A DNA stretch of 64,000 nucleotides. It comes from Gracilibacillus suaedae. GTDB taxonomy: Bacteria; Bacillota; Bacilli; Bacillales; Amphibacillaceae. The stretch is from positions 62,001 to 126,000 of the forward strand of contig NZ_JAGFVL010000032.1 of assembly GCF_017599345.1 (NCBI RefSeq), written 5' to 3'. A program made the translations under genes and the position numbers. This document shows, in pieces, positions 54,543 through 63,498 of this stretch (positions are counted from its first letter, which is position 1; each line of letters starts with the position of its first letter). Under the pieces are notes generated by a model that worked only from the letters and a program-made list of their open reading frames with translations, searched no databases and was not told the DNA's origin.

Positions 54543-54684
54543 GACCATAGCGAAGGCCGCCCACTTCCACTCCTGTGGGAATTGTTTGACCTGAAGATCC
54601 ACTTTTTCGAGCGGTTTTGGCTCGAAAAAGTTAGCTAAAGGGCAAACCCCACGGAAAGGGAAGTGGGCAGCCGGAGCGGTGGTC
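54543..54684. repeat. GC-rich palindromic element, part 2
   Basis: Arms of about 40 bp, imperfectly paired, start GACC and contain GCCCACTTCC (left) and GGAAGTGGGC (right). The centre has a second hairpin, CTTTTTCGAGC / GGCTCGAAAAAG. It may be one unit with part 1. Confidence 0.65.
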
Positions 54685-54833
54685 AAGTTGTTCAAGTATT
54701 TCATAATGGATGCTAGAGAAATGGTAAATCTTTAGCTTTTAGTCATAAGGACTGAGCGTTTTATACTTCTTTCCATAATAGAAAAGCGTAGTATCCTGAT
54801 TGGACACTACGCCTTTCGATAGTTACTAAATGA

Positions 54834-55124
54834 TCAACATGAGTCAAATGCAACATCATTTATCACTTGGAAACCATCTGTATCAGAATAATCTATCGTT
54901 GGAGGATTTCCTTCCAGATAGCTTTTAGTAAAATGATCGACGCGAATGGAAACACCATGAGAATGATAGATAGTATCGTTTTTTCTAGCTTGATCAAAAA
55001 TAAATAGATAATTAATCGTGAGTCCACAACCACCAGTGACATTAGCATCAAGCCGAGGTAATTCTCCATCTTGCCATTCGATGGAGGATAATTTCTGTTG
55101 TGCTTCTTTGGTAATATGGATCAT
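54834..55124 (-). CDS. HesB/IscA-like protein
   Basis: A 96-residue protein similar to the HesB/YneR branch of A-type iron-sulfur carriers: MIHITKEAQQKLSS, LDANVTGGCGLTINYLF, SIRVDHFTKSYLEGN and IDYSDTDGFQVIN. Only one of the three classical cluster cysteines is clear (GGCG), plus a Cys at the very end, so it may not bind a cluster. ATG 55124 follows GAAGGAGGAC at 11 nt; an earlier ATG at 55154 overlaps the gcvPB stop but lacks a site. It closes the gcv operon. An accessory role there is inferred. Confidence 0.7.
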   Translation of the reverse strand: MIHITKEAQQKLSSIEWQDGELPRLDANVTGGCGLTINYLFIFDQARKNDTIYHSHGVSIRVDHFTKSYLEGNPPTIDYSDTDGFQVINDVAFDSC

Positions 55125-55153
55125 CCTTACATTGTCCTCCTTCAACAACTTCA

Positions 55154-56611
55154 TTAAAGTGATTTTGTATAGCGTAAGACAGGTTTCCTTGCTGCTTTTG
55201 TCTCATCTAATCTGCCAACCACAGTTGTATGGGGAGCATCTAATACGATATCGGGATCTTCTTCCACCTCATGAGCAATTTGAATCATTGAATCTGCAAA
55301 AGCATCTAATGTTTCTTTTGTTTCCGTTTCGGTCGGTTCGATCATTATACATTCCTCCACATTAAGTGGAAAATAGATAGTAGGTGGATGGTAGCCAAAA
55401 TCAAGCAACCGCTTGGCAATATTCATTGTTCTGATGCCAAGCTTTTTCTGTTTTGCGCCTGATAAAACAAACTCATGCTTGCAAAATTGGGCATATGGTG
55501 ACTCGTAGTGTGTCTCTAATCGTTTTTTTAGATAATTAGCATGAAGAACAGCAGATTCTGATACTTGCCGCAGTCCTTCAGGTCCCATTGTCCGAATATA
55601 CGTGTATGCACGAGCAAGAATTCCGAAGTTACCATAATACCCTTTTACTCTTCCAATGGATAATGGTTCATCAACATTCCATATATAGTTGTCTCCATCT
55701 CTTTCGATACGAGGAACAGGTAAAAAAGGGATCAGTTCTTTTGTTACGCCGACTGGACCTGCTCCTGGGCCACCGCCTCCATGTGGGGTAGTAAAGGTTT
55801 TATGCAGATTTAGATGGACGATATCAAAGCCCATCTTCCCTGGTGTCGTCTTACCTAAAATCGCATTGGCGTTTGCTCCATCATAGTAGAGGAGGCCACC
55901 TGCTTCATGAACGACTTCGGCGATTTCTACTATATCTTTTTCAAAAAGACCTAGTGTATTAGGGTTGGTTAACATTAATGCTGCTGTGTCCTGATCGACG
56001 CGTTTCTTTAATGCTTCCAAATCGACTAATCCATTTTTATTAGAAGGGATCGTTACCGTATCAAAGCCTGCGACTGCAGCGCTTGCTGGGTTGGTACCGT
56101 GAGCAGAGTCTGGTACAAGTACTTTGGATCTGTTTTCACCATTTTGTTGATGATAATTTTTTGCTATCATTAAGCCGGTCCATTCTCCTTGGGCACCAGC
56201 AGAGGGTTGTAAGGTGACAGCATCCATTCCCGAAATAGTGGCTAAATCTTCTTGTAACTCATACAATAACTGAAGTGCTCCTTGTACAGTTTCTGCTGGT
56301 TGATAAGGGTGAATACGGCTAAATCCTTCCAATCGTGCGACATCTTCATTGATTTTTGGATTGTATTTCATCGTACAGGAGCCGAGCGGATAGAAACCGT
56401 TATCGACACCATAATTTTTGTGAGAAAGTGCTGTATAGTGACGGACAAGCTGAAGCTCGGATACTTCTGGAAGTTCTGCTGGTGTATCCCGAAGTAAATG
56501 CTTCGGAAACTTTTCATCTAACTCGATTGGATCCACATCACTTTCGGGAAGATCAGCTCCTGTTCGACCAGATTGACTAATCTCAAAGATCAATTGATGA
56601 TATTCCACCAT
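55154..56611 (-). CDS. gcvPB: Glycine dehydrogenase (decarboxylating) subunit 2
   Basis: A 485-residue PLP-dependent subunit of the glycine cleavage P-protein. The PLP lysine lies in [18 protein letters not shown] (about 270). Other marks are [39 protein letters not shown] and [11 protein letters not shown]. With GcvPA it decarboxylates glycine and loads the aminomethyl group on GcvH. It starts directly after gcvPA with GGAGGG upstream. The split P-protein is the usual form in Bacillaceae. Confidence 0.96.
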   Translation of the reverse strand: MVEYHQLIFEISQSGRTGADLPESDVDPIELDEKFPKHLLRDTPAELPEVSELQLVRHYTALSHKNYGVDNGFYPLGSCTMKYNPKINEDVARLEGFSRIHPYQPAETVQGALQLLYELQEDLATISGMDAVTLQPSAGAQGEWTGLMIAKNYHQQNGENRSKVLVPDSAHGTNPASAAVAGFDTVTIPSNKNGLVDLEALKKRVDQDTAALMLTNPNTLGLFEKDIVEIAEVVHEAGGLLYYDGANANAILGKTTPGKMGFDIVHLNLHKTFTTPHGGGGPGAGPVGVTKELIPFLPVPRIERDGDNYIWNVDEPLSIGRVKGYYGNFGILARAYTYIRTMGPEGLRQVSESAVLHANYLKKRLETHYESPYAQFCKHEFVLSGAKQKKLGIRTMNIAKRLLDFGYHPPTIYFPLNVEECIMIEPTETETKETLDAFADSMIQIAHEVEEDPDIVLDAPHTTVVGRLDETKAARKPVLRYTKSL

Positions 56612-57955
56612 TTATAATCCCTCCAATATCGCTACGAATTGATCAATTTCTTCCTTTGATCGTTGCTCTGTCACAGCGATAAGCATCTGATTATTCATCC
56701 GGTAGTCCTTGTTTAAATCGAACCCTCCAATGATGCCAGCATCAAATAACTTGTGATTGGCTTCGCTAACAGAAACAGGTAATGTCACAACGAATTCATT
56801 AAAGAAAGGAGACCGATTGTTTACGCTGAATCCTTTTTCAGTAAGTTGCCTTGCCATATAATCTGCTTTTTCTATATTTAATGTTGCCATCTGGCGAATG
56901 CCTTGTTTACCAAGGGCAGACATAAAGACAGCCGAAGCTAGTGCATTTAATGCTTGATTGGAACAAATGTTAGAGGATGCTTTTTCCCGGCGAATGTGTT
57001 GCTCACGTGTTTGTAAAGTTAAGGTGAAGCCACGGTTCCCCTGAGCATCTGTCGTTTGCCCAACGATACGGCCAGGAATTTTACGCATCAATTTTTTCGT
57101 TACAGCAAAATAGCCACAATGGGGGCCACCGAATGAGATCGGAATACCGAATGGTTGCATATCACCAACGACAATATCGGCACCAAGCTTGCCAGGAGAT
57201 TGCAATAGCGCTAAAGCTAAAGGGTTTGCACTAACGATCAGCAGTGCACCGTGTTCTTGGGCGATTTTCTTTATTTCGCGTAGATCCTCAACAGAACCAA
57301 AAAAGTTTGGATACTGAACAATAATCGCAGCGGTTTGATCATCTGTTTTCTCCTGCATGTCTCGGATATTGGTGATGTCAGTGGTTAAATGGATTTCTTC
57401 AACTTGATATCCTGGTCCAGTAGCAGCCGTTTTTAGAATAGCTCGAGATTCTGGATGAACTGCTTGAGAGACAATCACTTTGGAACGTTTGGTTGTAGAT
57501 ACAGCAAGCGCAGCTGCTTCGGCAACAGAAGTAAAGCCATCGTACATAGAGGAATTGGCGATATCCATTCCAGTTAGTTCACAAACCATGGTTTGAAATT
57601 CAAAGATGGCTTGAAGTTCGCCTTGACTAATTTCAGGTTGATAGGGGGTATAGGCGGTATAAAATTCTGACCTGCTAATGATATGGCTGACTACGCTCGG
57701 AATAAAGTGATCATAGGTGCCTGCTCCAAGAAACAAAGGGTATTGATTGGCATGGATGTTTTGGGAGGATAGTTGTTGCATTTTCTTGATTAGATCAGGT
57801 TCAGGCATTGCTTTTGGAATAGCTAACGCTTCAGTTAACTTAATGCTGGAAGGGAGATCGGCAAATAAGTCATCGATCGACTGGATGTTTAAAAAATCTA
57901 ACATATCCTGTTGATCTTGCTTTGTATCAGGAAGATATCGAAAGCTGGATGTCAT
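56612..57955 (-). CDS. gcvPA: Glycine dehydrogenase (decarboxylating) subunit 1
   Basis: A 447-residue partner of GcvPB. Recognisable parts are FLGAGTYDHFIPSVV, YTPYQPEISQGELQAIFEFQ, ANSSMYDGFTS and GGPHCGYFAV. It overlaps the gcvT stop as ATGA, so translation is coupled. The subunit lacks the PLP lysine and forms a heterodimer with GcvPB. It is under the same glycine riboswitch. Confidence 0.96.
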   Translation of the reverse strand: MTSSFRYLPDTKQDQQDMLDFLNIQSIDDLFADLPSSIKLTEALAIPKAMPEPDLIKKMQQLSSQNIHANQYPLFLGAGTYDHFIPSVVSHIISRSEFYTAYTPYQPEISQGELQAIFEFQTMVCELTGMDIANSSMYDGFTSVAEAAALAVSTTKRSKVIVSQAVHPESRAILKTAATGPGYQVEEIHLTTDITNIRDMQEKTDDQTAAIIVQYPNFFGSVEDLREIKKIAQEHGALLIVSANPLALALLQSPGKLGADIVVGDMQPFGIPISFGGPHCGYFAVTKKLMRKIPGRIVGQTTDAQGNRGFTLTLQTREQHIRREKASSNICSNQALNALASAVFMSALGKQGIRQMATLNIEKADYMARQLTEKGFSVNNRSPFFNEFVVTLPVSVSEANHKLFDAGIIGGFDLNKDYRMNNQMLIAVTEQRSKEEIDQFVAILEGL

Positions 57956-59070
57956 GTTAATCCTCTCCTTCGTTGATAAAATGGCGTATGGACTACAACG
58001 GCATCGATCAGTTTGTTACGAACCTTCACTTTCAACTTTGTACCTATTTCGGCATATGGTTGTTGAACTAATGCAAGGCCAAGAGCTTTCTTTAAAGTAG
58101 GAGAATGAGTACCTGATGTAATAAATCCGATTTCTTTGTCTGTTGGTGTAAACACTTGATAGCCATGACGTGGGATTCCTTTCCCGATTATTTCCAACCC
58201 TACAAGCTTCCTTATAGGACCATTTTCTTTCTCTTTCGTAAGTGGTACTTTTCCGATAAAGTCACTATATTTTTGTGTCTTCACCGTAAAATCAATACCA
58301 GCTTCAATTGGAGTGATAGAGGAAGTTAGTTCTTGACCATATAAGGCTAATGCTGCTTCAAAACGAAGCGTATCCCTTGACCCAAGACCACATGGCTGTG
58401 GAGCTTCTTCGAGAGATAACAGTTCCCGCCACAGTTTTGTTGCCTCGTTACTAGCTAGATAGATTTCGAAACCATCTTCACCGGTATAGCCAGTACGTGA
58501 GACTAAACAATTGGTTACGCCGGCAACCTTCACATTTTGGATAAACCGGAATGTGCCTATTTTGTTTAAATCTATATCCGTTAGTTGTTGCAGAATCTGC
58601 AAAGCGTCAGGACCTTGGATGGCAAGTTGTACGATTTGATCAGAAATATTGGTAACCAAAACATCCTCTGTTGCATACTTGTTGATCCACTCAAAGTCTT
58701 TATCCGTGTTAGCTGCATTGACAACGAGGAAGAATTTCTGATGATCTAACTTATAAACTAGCAAATCATCGACAGTACCTCCGTCTTCATAACACATTGC
58801 CGTATATTTAGCTTGATTTATTGCCATGTTCGTAATGTCATTTGTCATCAGGTAGTTAACAAAACTTTCCGCATTTTTTCCTTCAATCAGTATTTCTCCC
58901 ATATGCGAAACATCAAAGAGTCCTGCCTTAGTTCGTACAGCATGATGTTCATCAATTATACTGGAGAAGTGTACGGGTAAAGCCCAGCCTCCAAAATCAA
59001 TCACTTTAGCACCATAGCTCTTGTATAACGCAAAGAGCGGAGTGCGTTTTAAAGCAGTTGGATCACTCAT
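57952..59070 (-). CDS. gcvT: Aminomethyltransferase (glycine cleavage T protein)
   Basis: A 372-residue folate-dependent T protein. It releases ammonia from the aminomethyl-H protein and forms methylene-tetrahydrofolate. Motifs are GGWALPVHFSSI, DVSHMGEI, SRTGYTGEDGFEIY and GLGSRDTLRFEAALALYGQE, with FIGKVPL in the C-terminal part. ATG 59070 has GGAGGTGG upstream. It is the first gene after the glycine riboswitch and its terminator. Confidence 0.96.
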   Translation of the reverse strand: MSDPTALKRTPLFALYKSYGAKVIDFGGWALPVHFSSIIDEHHAVRTKAGLFDVSHMGEILIEGKNAESFVNYLMTNDITNMAINQAKYTAMCYEDGGTVDDLLVYKLDHQKFFLVVNAANTDKDFEWINKYATEDVLVTNISDQIVQLAIQGPDALQILQQLTDIDLNKIGTFRFIQNVKVAGVTNCLVSRTGYTGEDGFEIYLASNEATKLWRELLSLEEAPQPCGLGSRDTLRFEAALALYGQELTSSITPIEAGIDFTVKTQKYSDFIGKVPLTKEKENGPIRKLVGLEIIGKGIPRHGYQVFTPTDKEIGFITSGTHSPTLKKALGLALVQQPYAEIGTKLKVKVRNKLIDAVVVHTPFYQRRRGLT

Positions 59071-59131
59071 ACGCTACCACCTCCGATAGTATTTGGGTGT
59101 CAAAGTATTCCTTTCTTCAAGTGGACATAAA

Positions 59132-59172
59132 AAAACAGAGAAGGGCAGTATGAACTGTTAACCCTTCTCTGT
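59132..59172 (-). terminator. Glycine riboswitch expression-platform terminator
   Basis: On the minus strand ACAGAGAAGGG pairs with CCCTTCTCTGT around a 16-nt loop, followed by seven T. It directly follows the second aptamer. Ligand binding should prevent it forming (known behaviour of this class). Confidence 0.85.
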
Positions 59173-59340
59173 CCGGTTACCTGAGAGTTTTGCCTTCTTA
59201 GAAAGCTTCCCCTTTGGTGGCGTATGGATACGCGCTCTCCAGAGATTCGTCCTATTATGGTACTTTAACCTGAGAGATTGGTTCATAAGGATTTTTTATG
59301 AACTTGCTCCTTCGGTGGTAATAAATACGCTCTCCCATAA
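59173..59340 (-). promoter_or_regulatory. Tandem glycine riboswitch (gcvT type)
   Basis: Two similar aptamers lie in series on the minus strand. Each begins GGAGAGCG and holds a CCACCGAAGG or CCACCAAAGG core and an ACTCTCAGG or ATCTCTCAGG end. Aptamer 1 is about 59266-59340 and aptamer 2 about 59180-59245. They lie upstream of gcvT, the classic context. Glycine binding turns on the cleavage operon. Confidence 0.93.
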
Positions 59341-59520
59341 TATTCATCCGATTCATATTTAGTTATATCATTATGTTATGGTGTTTTGCTTTTTTAGTCA
59401 ATAGGCATGTAAAATTTTATTACAAAGGTGCTTCTTCTGTTACATGGTTATGCAGGAAAAAATTAATCTATACATCATTCTATCTCCAATACTATTATAT
59501 TTAGTCCAACTACATCTGCT

Positions 59521-60330
59521 TTATTTGTTTTTAAAAAAGTACATCGTTAAAGGGCCAAATATCACAATTAATGCAATCGATATATAGATGACGATCATGA
59601 CATCTCCATTTGCCTCAGTACCATGGATAAGTGTACGAACCGCATCAACTACAAACGTTATTGGGTTAATATCTACAAACCTCTGTAACCAGTTTGGCAT
59701 TGTCGAAGGGTCTACAAATACACTACTTAAAAAGGTGAGTGGAAATAAAAACATCATACTAATTCCCATTAATGCTTTTTCAGAACGAACGATAATCCCG
59801 AGCATTGTCCAGATCCATGATAAACTAAAGGAGAACAAGAGAAGAATAGCAACTCCCATGATGACACCACTAAAACCAGCTTCTGGCCTAAATCCTAGTA
59901 TATATCCTAGTGTTACCATGATAGTCGAGGCAATTAAGTATCTTAGTGTGTCAACAAGTAAAGCACCAACTAATACAGAGGGTTGCCATATAGGTAGAGA
60001 ACGGAAACGATCAAATACGCCTTTTTCGATATCCTTATTCAAATCTAGGCCAGTATACATCGTGATCATAGAAACCGTCATTACTAAAATACCTGGCAAA
60101 ACGAAATTTAAATATTCCCCTGTAGAACCGGAAATCGCTCCGCCAAACAAATAAGTAAACATTAATAAAAAGATAATTGGAAAGATCGTCACGTCAAAAA
60201 GCTGTTCAGGAACATAACGAATCCGTAATAAGGCTCGCCATGCGAAAGTAGCAGACGCTTGGATCGCTGTTGGACTTTTTGGCCGGGTTCGATTTGTTAA
60301 TACTTCTTCAATTGTAGATGGTTTATTCAT
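59521..60330 (-). CDS. ABC-2 type exporter permease (DrrB-like)
   Basis: A 269-residue membrane protein with six hydrophobic helices, including RYVPEQLFDVTIFPIIFLLM, GILVMTVSMITMYTGLDLN and AILLLFSFSLSWIWTMLG. The segment PTTFLSSVFVDPS-like text (FLSSVFVDPSTMPNWLQRF) is typical of DrrB/NodJ permeases. I chose ATG 60330, with AAGGAGGTGA 8 nt upstream, which overlaps the ATPase gene by 8 bp. It forms an exporter with that ATPase. The substrate, perhaps an antibiotic or lipid, is unknown. Confidence 0.88.
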   Translation of the reverse strand: MNKPSTIEEVLTNRTRPKSPTAIQASATFAWRALLRIRYVPEQLFDVTIFPIIFLLMFTYLFGGAISGSTGEYLNFVLPGILVMTVSMITMYTGLDLNKDIEKGVFDRFRSLPIWQPSVLVGALLVDTLRYLIASTIMVTLGYILGFRPEAGFSGVIMGVAILLLFSFSLSWIWTMLGIIVRSEKALMGISMMFLFPLTFLSSVFVDPSTMPNWLQRFVDINPITFVVDAVRTLIHGTEANGDVMIVIYISIALIVIFGPLTMYFFKNK

Positions 60331-61291
60331 TTGAGGAGTCACCTCCTTCATGATCTGGCACATTACCGGTTAAAGTTAGAAACACTTCATCAAGACTTGG
60401 CTGACTCATCGAAAAGTCTTTGATTTGTACATTAGTATTCGCTAATTCACCAATTGCTTTTGCGGCTTTTGCATGCTCCTTGATCATAATGGTTAAGGAT
60501 ATATCTTGTTCGTTAATGTCAGGTTGCTGTTCAAATCGCGAAACAAAAATGTTCTGTGCTTTTTTCAATTCATCGAGATCATCAAAGTGAACGGTGAGGC
60601 TACCGGCACCAATGGAGGCTTTTAATTCTTTACTTGTACCCTCTGCAATCAGCTTTCCACGATCGATTACTCCGATTAAATCAGCTAATTGATCCGCTTC
60701 TTCTAAATACTGTGTGGTTAAAAACACGGTGGTTCCATTTTTAACGAGTGCTCTGACGATATCCCATACTTGATTTCTGCTTCGTGGGTCTAGTCCTGTG
60801 GTAGGTTCATCAAGGAAAAGTAGTTCTGGGGAGGTAACTATACTTGCAGCAATGTCGATACGTCTGCGCATTCCGCCTGAGTATTTTTTTACTTGGCGCT
60901 TTGCTGCATCTTCTAACTGAAAGGCTTGCAATAATTCATCTGCTCTTTGTTTTGCTTGTTTTCTGCTATAACCTACTAATCTACCGATAAAGATAAGATT
61001 TTCTCTACCTGACAGTTCCTCATCAACCGAAGCAAATTGTCCGGTTAGACTGATAGAATGTCTGACTTTATCCGCTTCTTGTGTAAGATCATATCCCATC
61101 ACTTTGGCATGCCCTTCATTTGGTTTCAACAAGGTTGCCAGCATTCGAATGGTAGTTGTCTTTCCAGCGCCATTCGGGCCAAGAAATCCATAGACAATAC
61201 CTTTTGGCACTTGAAGACTAATGCCATCGACAGCACGCTCCTTACCAAAAATTTTCACTAAATCGGTTGCTTCTACCGCATATGTACTCAT
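60323..61291 (-). CDS. ABC exporter ATP-binding protein (DrrA-like)
   Basis: A 322-residue ATPase. Walker A is GPNGAGKTTT (about 39-48), the signature is KKYSGGMRRRIDIA (about 138-150), Walker B is LLFLDEPTTGLDP, and the switch His is replaced by Gln in FLTTQYLEEADQ. The C-terminal 90 residues match the DrrA extension (DUF4162-like). The Q at the switch position also occurs in other DrrA-type proteins. It is the first gene of the exporter pair. Confidence 0.93.
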   Translation of the reverse strand: MSTYAVEATDLVKIFGKERAVDGISLQVPKGIVYGFLGPNGAGKTTTIRMLATLLKPNEGHAKVMGYDLTQEADKVRHSISLTGQFASVDEELSGRENLIFIGRLVGYSRKQAKQRADELLQAFQLEDAAKRQVKKYSGGMRRRIDIAASIVTSPELLFLDEPTTGLDPRSRNQVWDIVRALVKNGTTVFLTTQYLEEADQLADLIGVIDRGKLIAEGTSKELKASIGAGSLTVHFDDLDELKKAQNIFVSRFEQQPDINEQDISLTIMIKEHAKAAKAIGELANTNVQIKDFSMSQPSLDEVFLTLTGNVPDHEGGDSSNE

Positions 61292-61503
61292 TCACCACAT
61301 CACACCTTTCTTTTATTATTATATTTATAAAAGTATAGCACATTAGTGTTTGTTTATTGTAAAGAAAACAAGTGTAAGAGGAAAGTTTTTTAGCAGGACT
61401 TCATTGATCTTTATTGAATTTTATGGAAAAATAGATAATAATACAAAAGCTTAATTAAATTTTGTACGGAATTATAATATAAAGGAATTATCGTGTTTGA
61501 TAT

Positions 61504-61538
61504 GAAACCTCCTAATGCTTGTTAAGAGGTTTCTTTTT
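61504..61538 (+). terminator. Rho-independent terminator
   Basis: GAAACCTC and GAGGTTTC form an 8-bp stem with a 14-nt loop, then TTTTT. No plus-strand gene precedes it, so it may end an unrecognised small RNA. Confidence 0.6.
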
Positions 61539-61698
61539 ACTTGTGAGGAAAACATATAACGATTGATATCACAACGTTTATAAGCAAATATGATAGGAAA
61601 AGGTGATTCAAAACATATATTTTAAAAAGCAAGGGTAGCTATACAGATGGAGTTGCCATTTCAAAATAAAATAGAATACTTCGAGAGAAATAATAAAC

Positions 61699-61741
61699 TG
61701 TCTAGTGAGAGTGCGTGTTACTTTTACTAGACAATTTTATT
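61699..61741 (+). terminator. Rho-independent terminator
   Basis: TGTCTAGT and ACTAGACA form an 8-bp stem with a 19-nt loop, then ATTTTATTTTT. Confidence 0.55.
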
Positions 61742-62002
61742 TTTGGATTATTTCTCTATGAAAACTGCAGATTAAAGTCGAAAAAAGTAATTAATACAAA
61801 AAATATGTATTAATACATAATATCATTTTCTATCAAAGATACCCTAAGATCCTAAGTGAATCAGGCTGTATATGCTTCGAGAATAGTGAGATTAGTCGTT
61901 TCTTGCAATTAACATAACAAATTAATTCGGTTAAACCAATTCTATTATCTAAATGACTAAAAGAAAAATATAAAAAAGTTAACCAATTGAACAGAAATAG
62001 TA

Positions 62003-62031
62003 TTGACTTTTATAAAATGTAAGCGTATTCT
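62003..62031 (+). promoter_or_regulatory. Promoter of second sugar importer
   Basis: TTGACT and TATTCT are separated by 17 bp. The text TGTAAGCGTATTCT across the -10 box resembles a cre site (catabolite control) with two mismatches. Confidence 0.5.
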
Positions 62032-62095
62032 ATATTTAAAGTTACAAAAAAATTGTAATTAAACATTTTATTTGTATCTAAAAGGAGGAGTCAAT

Positions 62096-63391
62096 ATGAA
62101 GAAGGGGTTTAGTGCATTTATTGGTGTTGTTTTTGTTGCTTTGATATTGGCCGCATGTTCCGATGATTCTGGGTCAGCTGGAAATGGCGTAGAAATTCCG
62201 AAAGGCGCTACTGAAGTGGTTATGTGGAACTTGTTTGGTGGTGGTGATGCAGAGTACATGGATGAAATCGTTACGGAATTTAATGAAAGTCAGGAAGCAT
62301 ATTTTGTTAATAATGTGCAGCAAGAGTATGACGAATACTATACAAAATTACTGACAAGTGTTGGATCGGGAAAAGGACCGGATCTAGGTATCGCTCACAG
62401 TCATGTATTACCTGAATTAGTTAGCCAAGGACTTGTAACCAATATTGATGATTATGCTGCAGATGTAGGACTTAACTGGGATGAGTTTAACCAAAATGTA
62501 TTAGATGTCACTATCTATGACGGAAATAATTATGCGGTTCCAATTGATACTCATCCAGAAATTATGTTTATTAACAATGATCTTGTTGATGATGCTGGTC
62601 TTCTCAATGATGACGGTACACCAAACTTCGAAGAAACACCAGAAGGATTTGTTGAGTTCTTAACTTCTCTTAAAGAAACATTACCAGAAGATAAAATGGC
62701 CTTTGCGTTTTCATCAACTGGTGAAGATCCATACCGAATCTGGTGGGCGTTATATAACCAGATGGGAGGAGAACACTTAGTTTCTGGTGATTTGGATAAC
62801 CCAACGTATGCGTTAGATCACGAGAAAGCAATTGCAGCAGCGGAGTATCTCTATGACTTATACCATACACATGAAGTGACACCTCTAGATTTAGCTGATT
62901 TCTACAGTGATTTCCAATCCGGGAATGCTGCTGTAATGTCTACTGGCGTTTGGGCAACAGGGATTTGGGAAACAACCGATGACCTTAACTTTACACCAAT
63001 GCCTTTCCCGAATATGTTTGGCCAAGAGGCGGCTTGGGCAAGTTCTCATACATTCGTATTACCATATTATGATGATGCAGATGAAGAAGCGCAAAAAGGT
63101 GCCGTTGAATTCATGAAATTTGCTACGGATAATGGCGCTGATTGGGCTAGAGCTGGGCATATTCCGTCTAAAGATACCGTTCTAGAATCAGATGAATTTA
63201 AGGAAATGCCGTATCGCAGCGAGTACGCTGAAGTTGCCGATTATGTAAAATATGTGGACCGTACTGTTCATGCACGTGGAATTCAGGATATTGTTGTACG
63301 TAATTTAGACACGTACTGGGCAGGAGATGCTACTGCAGAAGAAGTATTCGCTATGATAGAGCAGGAAGTAACAGACCTAATAGCAGAATAA
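62096..63391 (+). CDS. Sugar ABC transporter solute-binding lipoprotein
   Basis: A 431-residue lipoprotein with lipobox ILAAC (Cys about 19). It is a family 1 solute-binding protein: VVMWNLFGGGDAEYMDEIV, LLTSVGSGKGPDLGIAHS, YAVPIDTHPEIMFINND, then AAVMSTGVWATGIWE. It should bind a sugar or oligosaccharide for the permease that follows. ATG 62096 has AAAAGGAGG at 7 nt. The gene is preceded by its own promoter and followed by a stem-loop. Confidence 0.92.
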   Translation: MKKGFSAFIGVVFVALILAACSDDSGSAGNGVEIPKGATEVVMWNLFGGGDAEYMDEIVTEFNESQEAYFVNNVQQEYDEYYTKLLTSVGSGKGPDLGIAHSHVLPELVSQGLVTNIDDYAADVGLNWDEFNQNVLDVTIYDGNNYAVPIDTHPEIMFINNDLVDDAGLLNDDGTPNFEETPEGFVEFLTSLKETLPEDKMAFAFSSTGEDPYRIWWALYNQMGGEHLVSGDLDNPTYALDHEKAIAAAEYLYDLYHTHEVTPLDLADFYSDFQSGNAAVMSTGVWATGIWETTDDLNFTPMPFPNMFGQEAAWASSHTFVLPYYDDADEEAQKGAVEFMKFATDNGADWARAGHIPSKDTVLESDEFKEMPYRSEYAEVADYVKYVDRTVHARGIQDIVVRNLDTYWAGDATAEEVFAMIEQEVTDLIAE

Positions 63392-63420
63392 TTATTAAAG
63401 TTAACAGATAGCTTAGCGGC

Positions 63421-63458
63421 CTGGTCCTAGAAATTTATAATCGAATGACTAGGATCAG
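63421..63458 (+). promoter_or_regulatory. Intercistronic stem-loop
   Basis: CTGGTCCTAG and CTAGGATCAG form a 10-bp stem with one mismatch and an 18-nt loop. It probably protects the binding-protein mRNA, like the stem at 44206. Confidence 0.55.
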
Positions 63459-63498
63459 ACTCTATTCTTTTTCCATCCTTATCACAGGAGGTCTAATT

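Larger units (their letters stand above)
53986..54833. other. Intergenic region, 848 bp, with GC-rich palindromes
   Basis: The part 54340-54684 is a composite repeat described separately. The AT-rich part 53986-54339 shows no gene. Frames through the repeat are not credible coding sequence. Confidence 0.65.
61292..62095. other. Intergenic region, about 800 bp
   Basis: It holds two terminator hairpins (61504, 61699) and a promoter at 62003. No gene was found; the AT content is high. Confidence 0.65.

Noticed and set aside
54382-54594. Open frame of 70 codons in the GC-rich block
   Set aside because: It runs through palindromic repeat sequence, has no ribosome site and no protein-like composition.
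59240-59262. GGTACTTTA near the glycine riboswitch as a fifth AGTACC unit
   Set aside because: The opposite arm is missing and the sequence is the linker between riboswitch aptamers.
59588-60154. 188-codon plus-strand frame inside the exporter permease
   Set aside because: It lies antisense to a clear ABC-2 permease, and its composition mirrors that gene.
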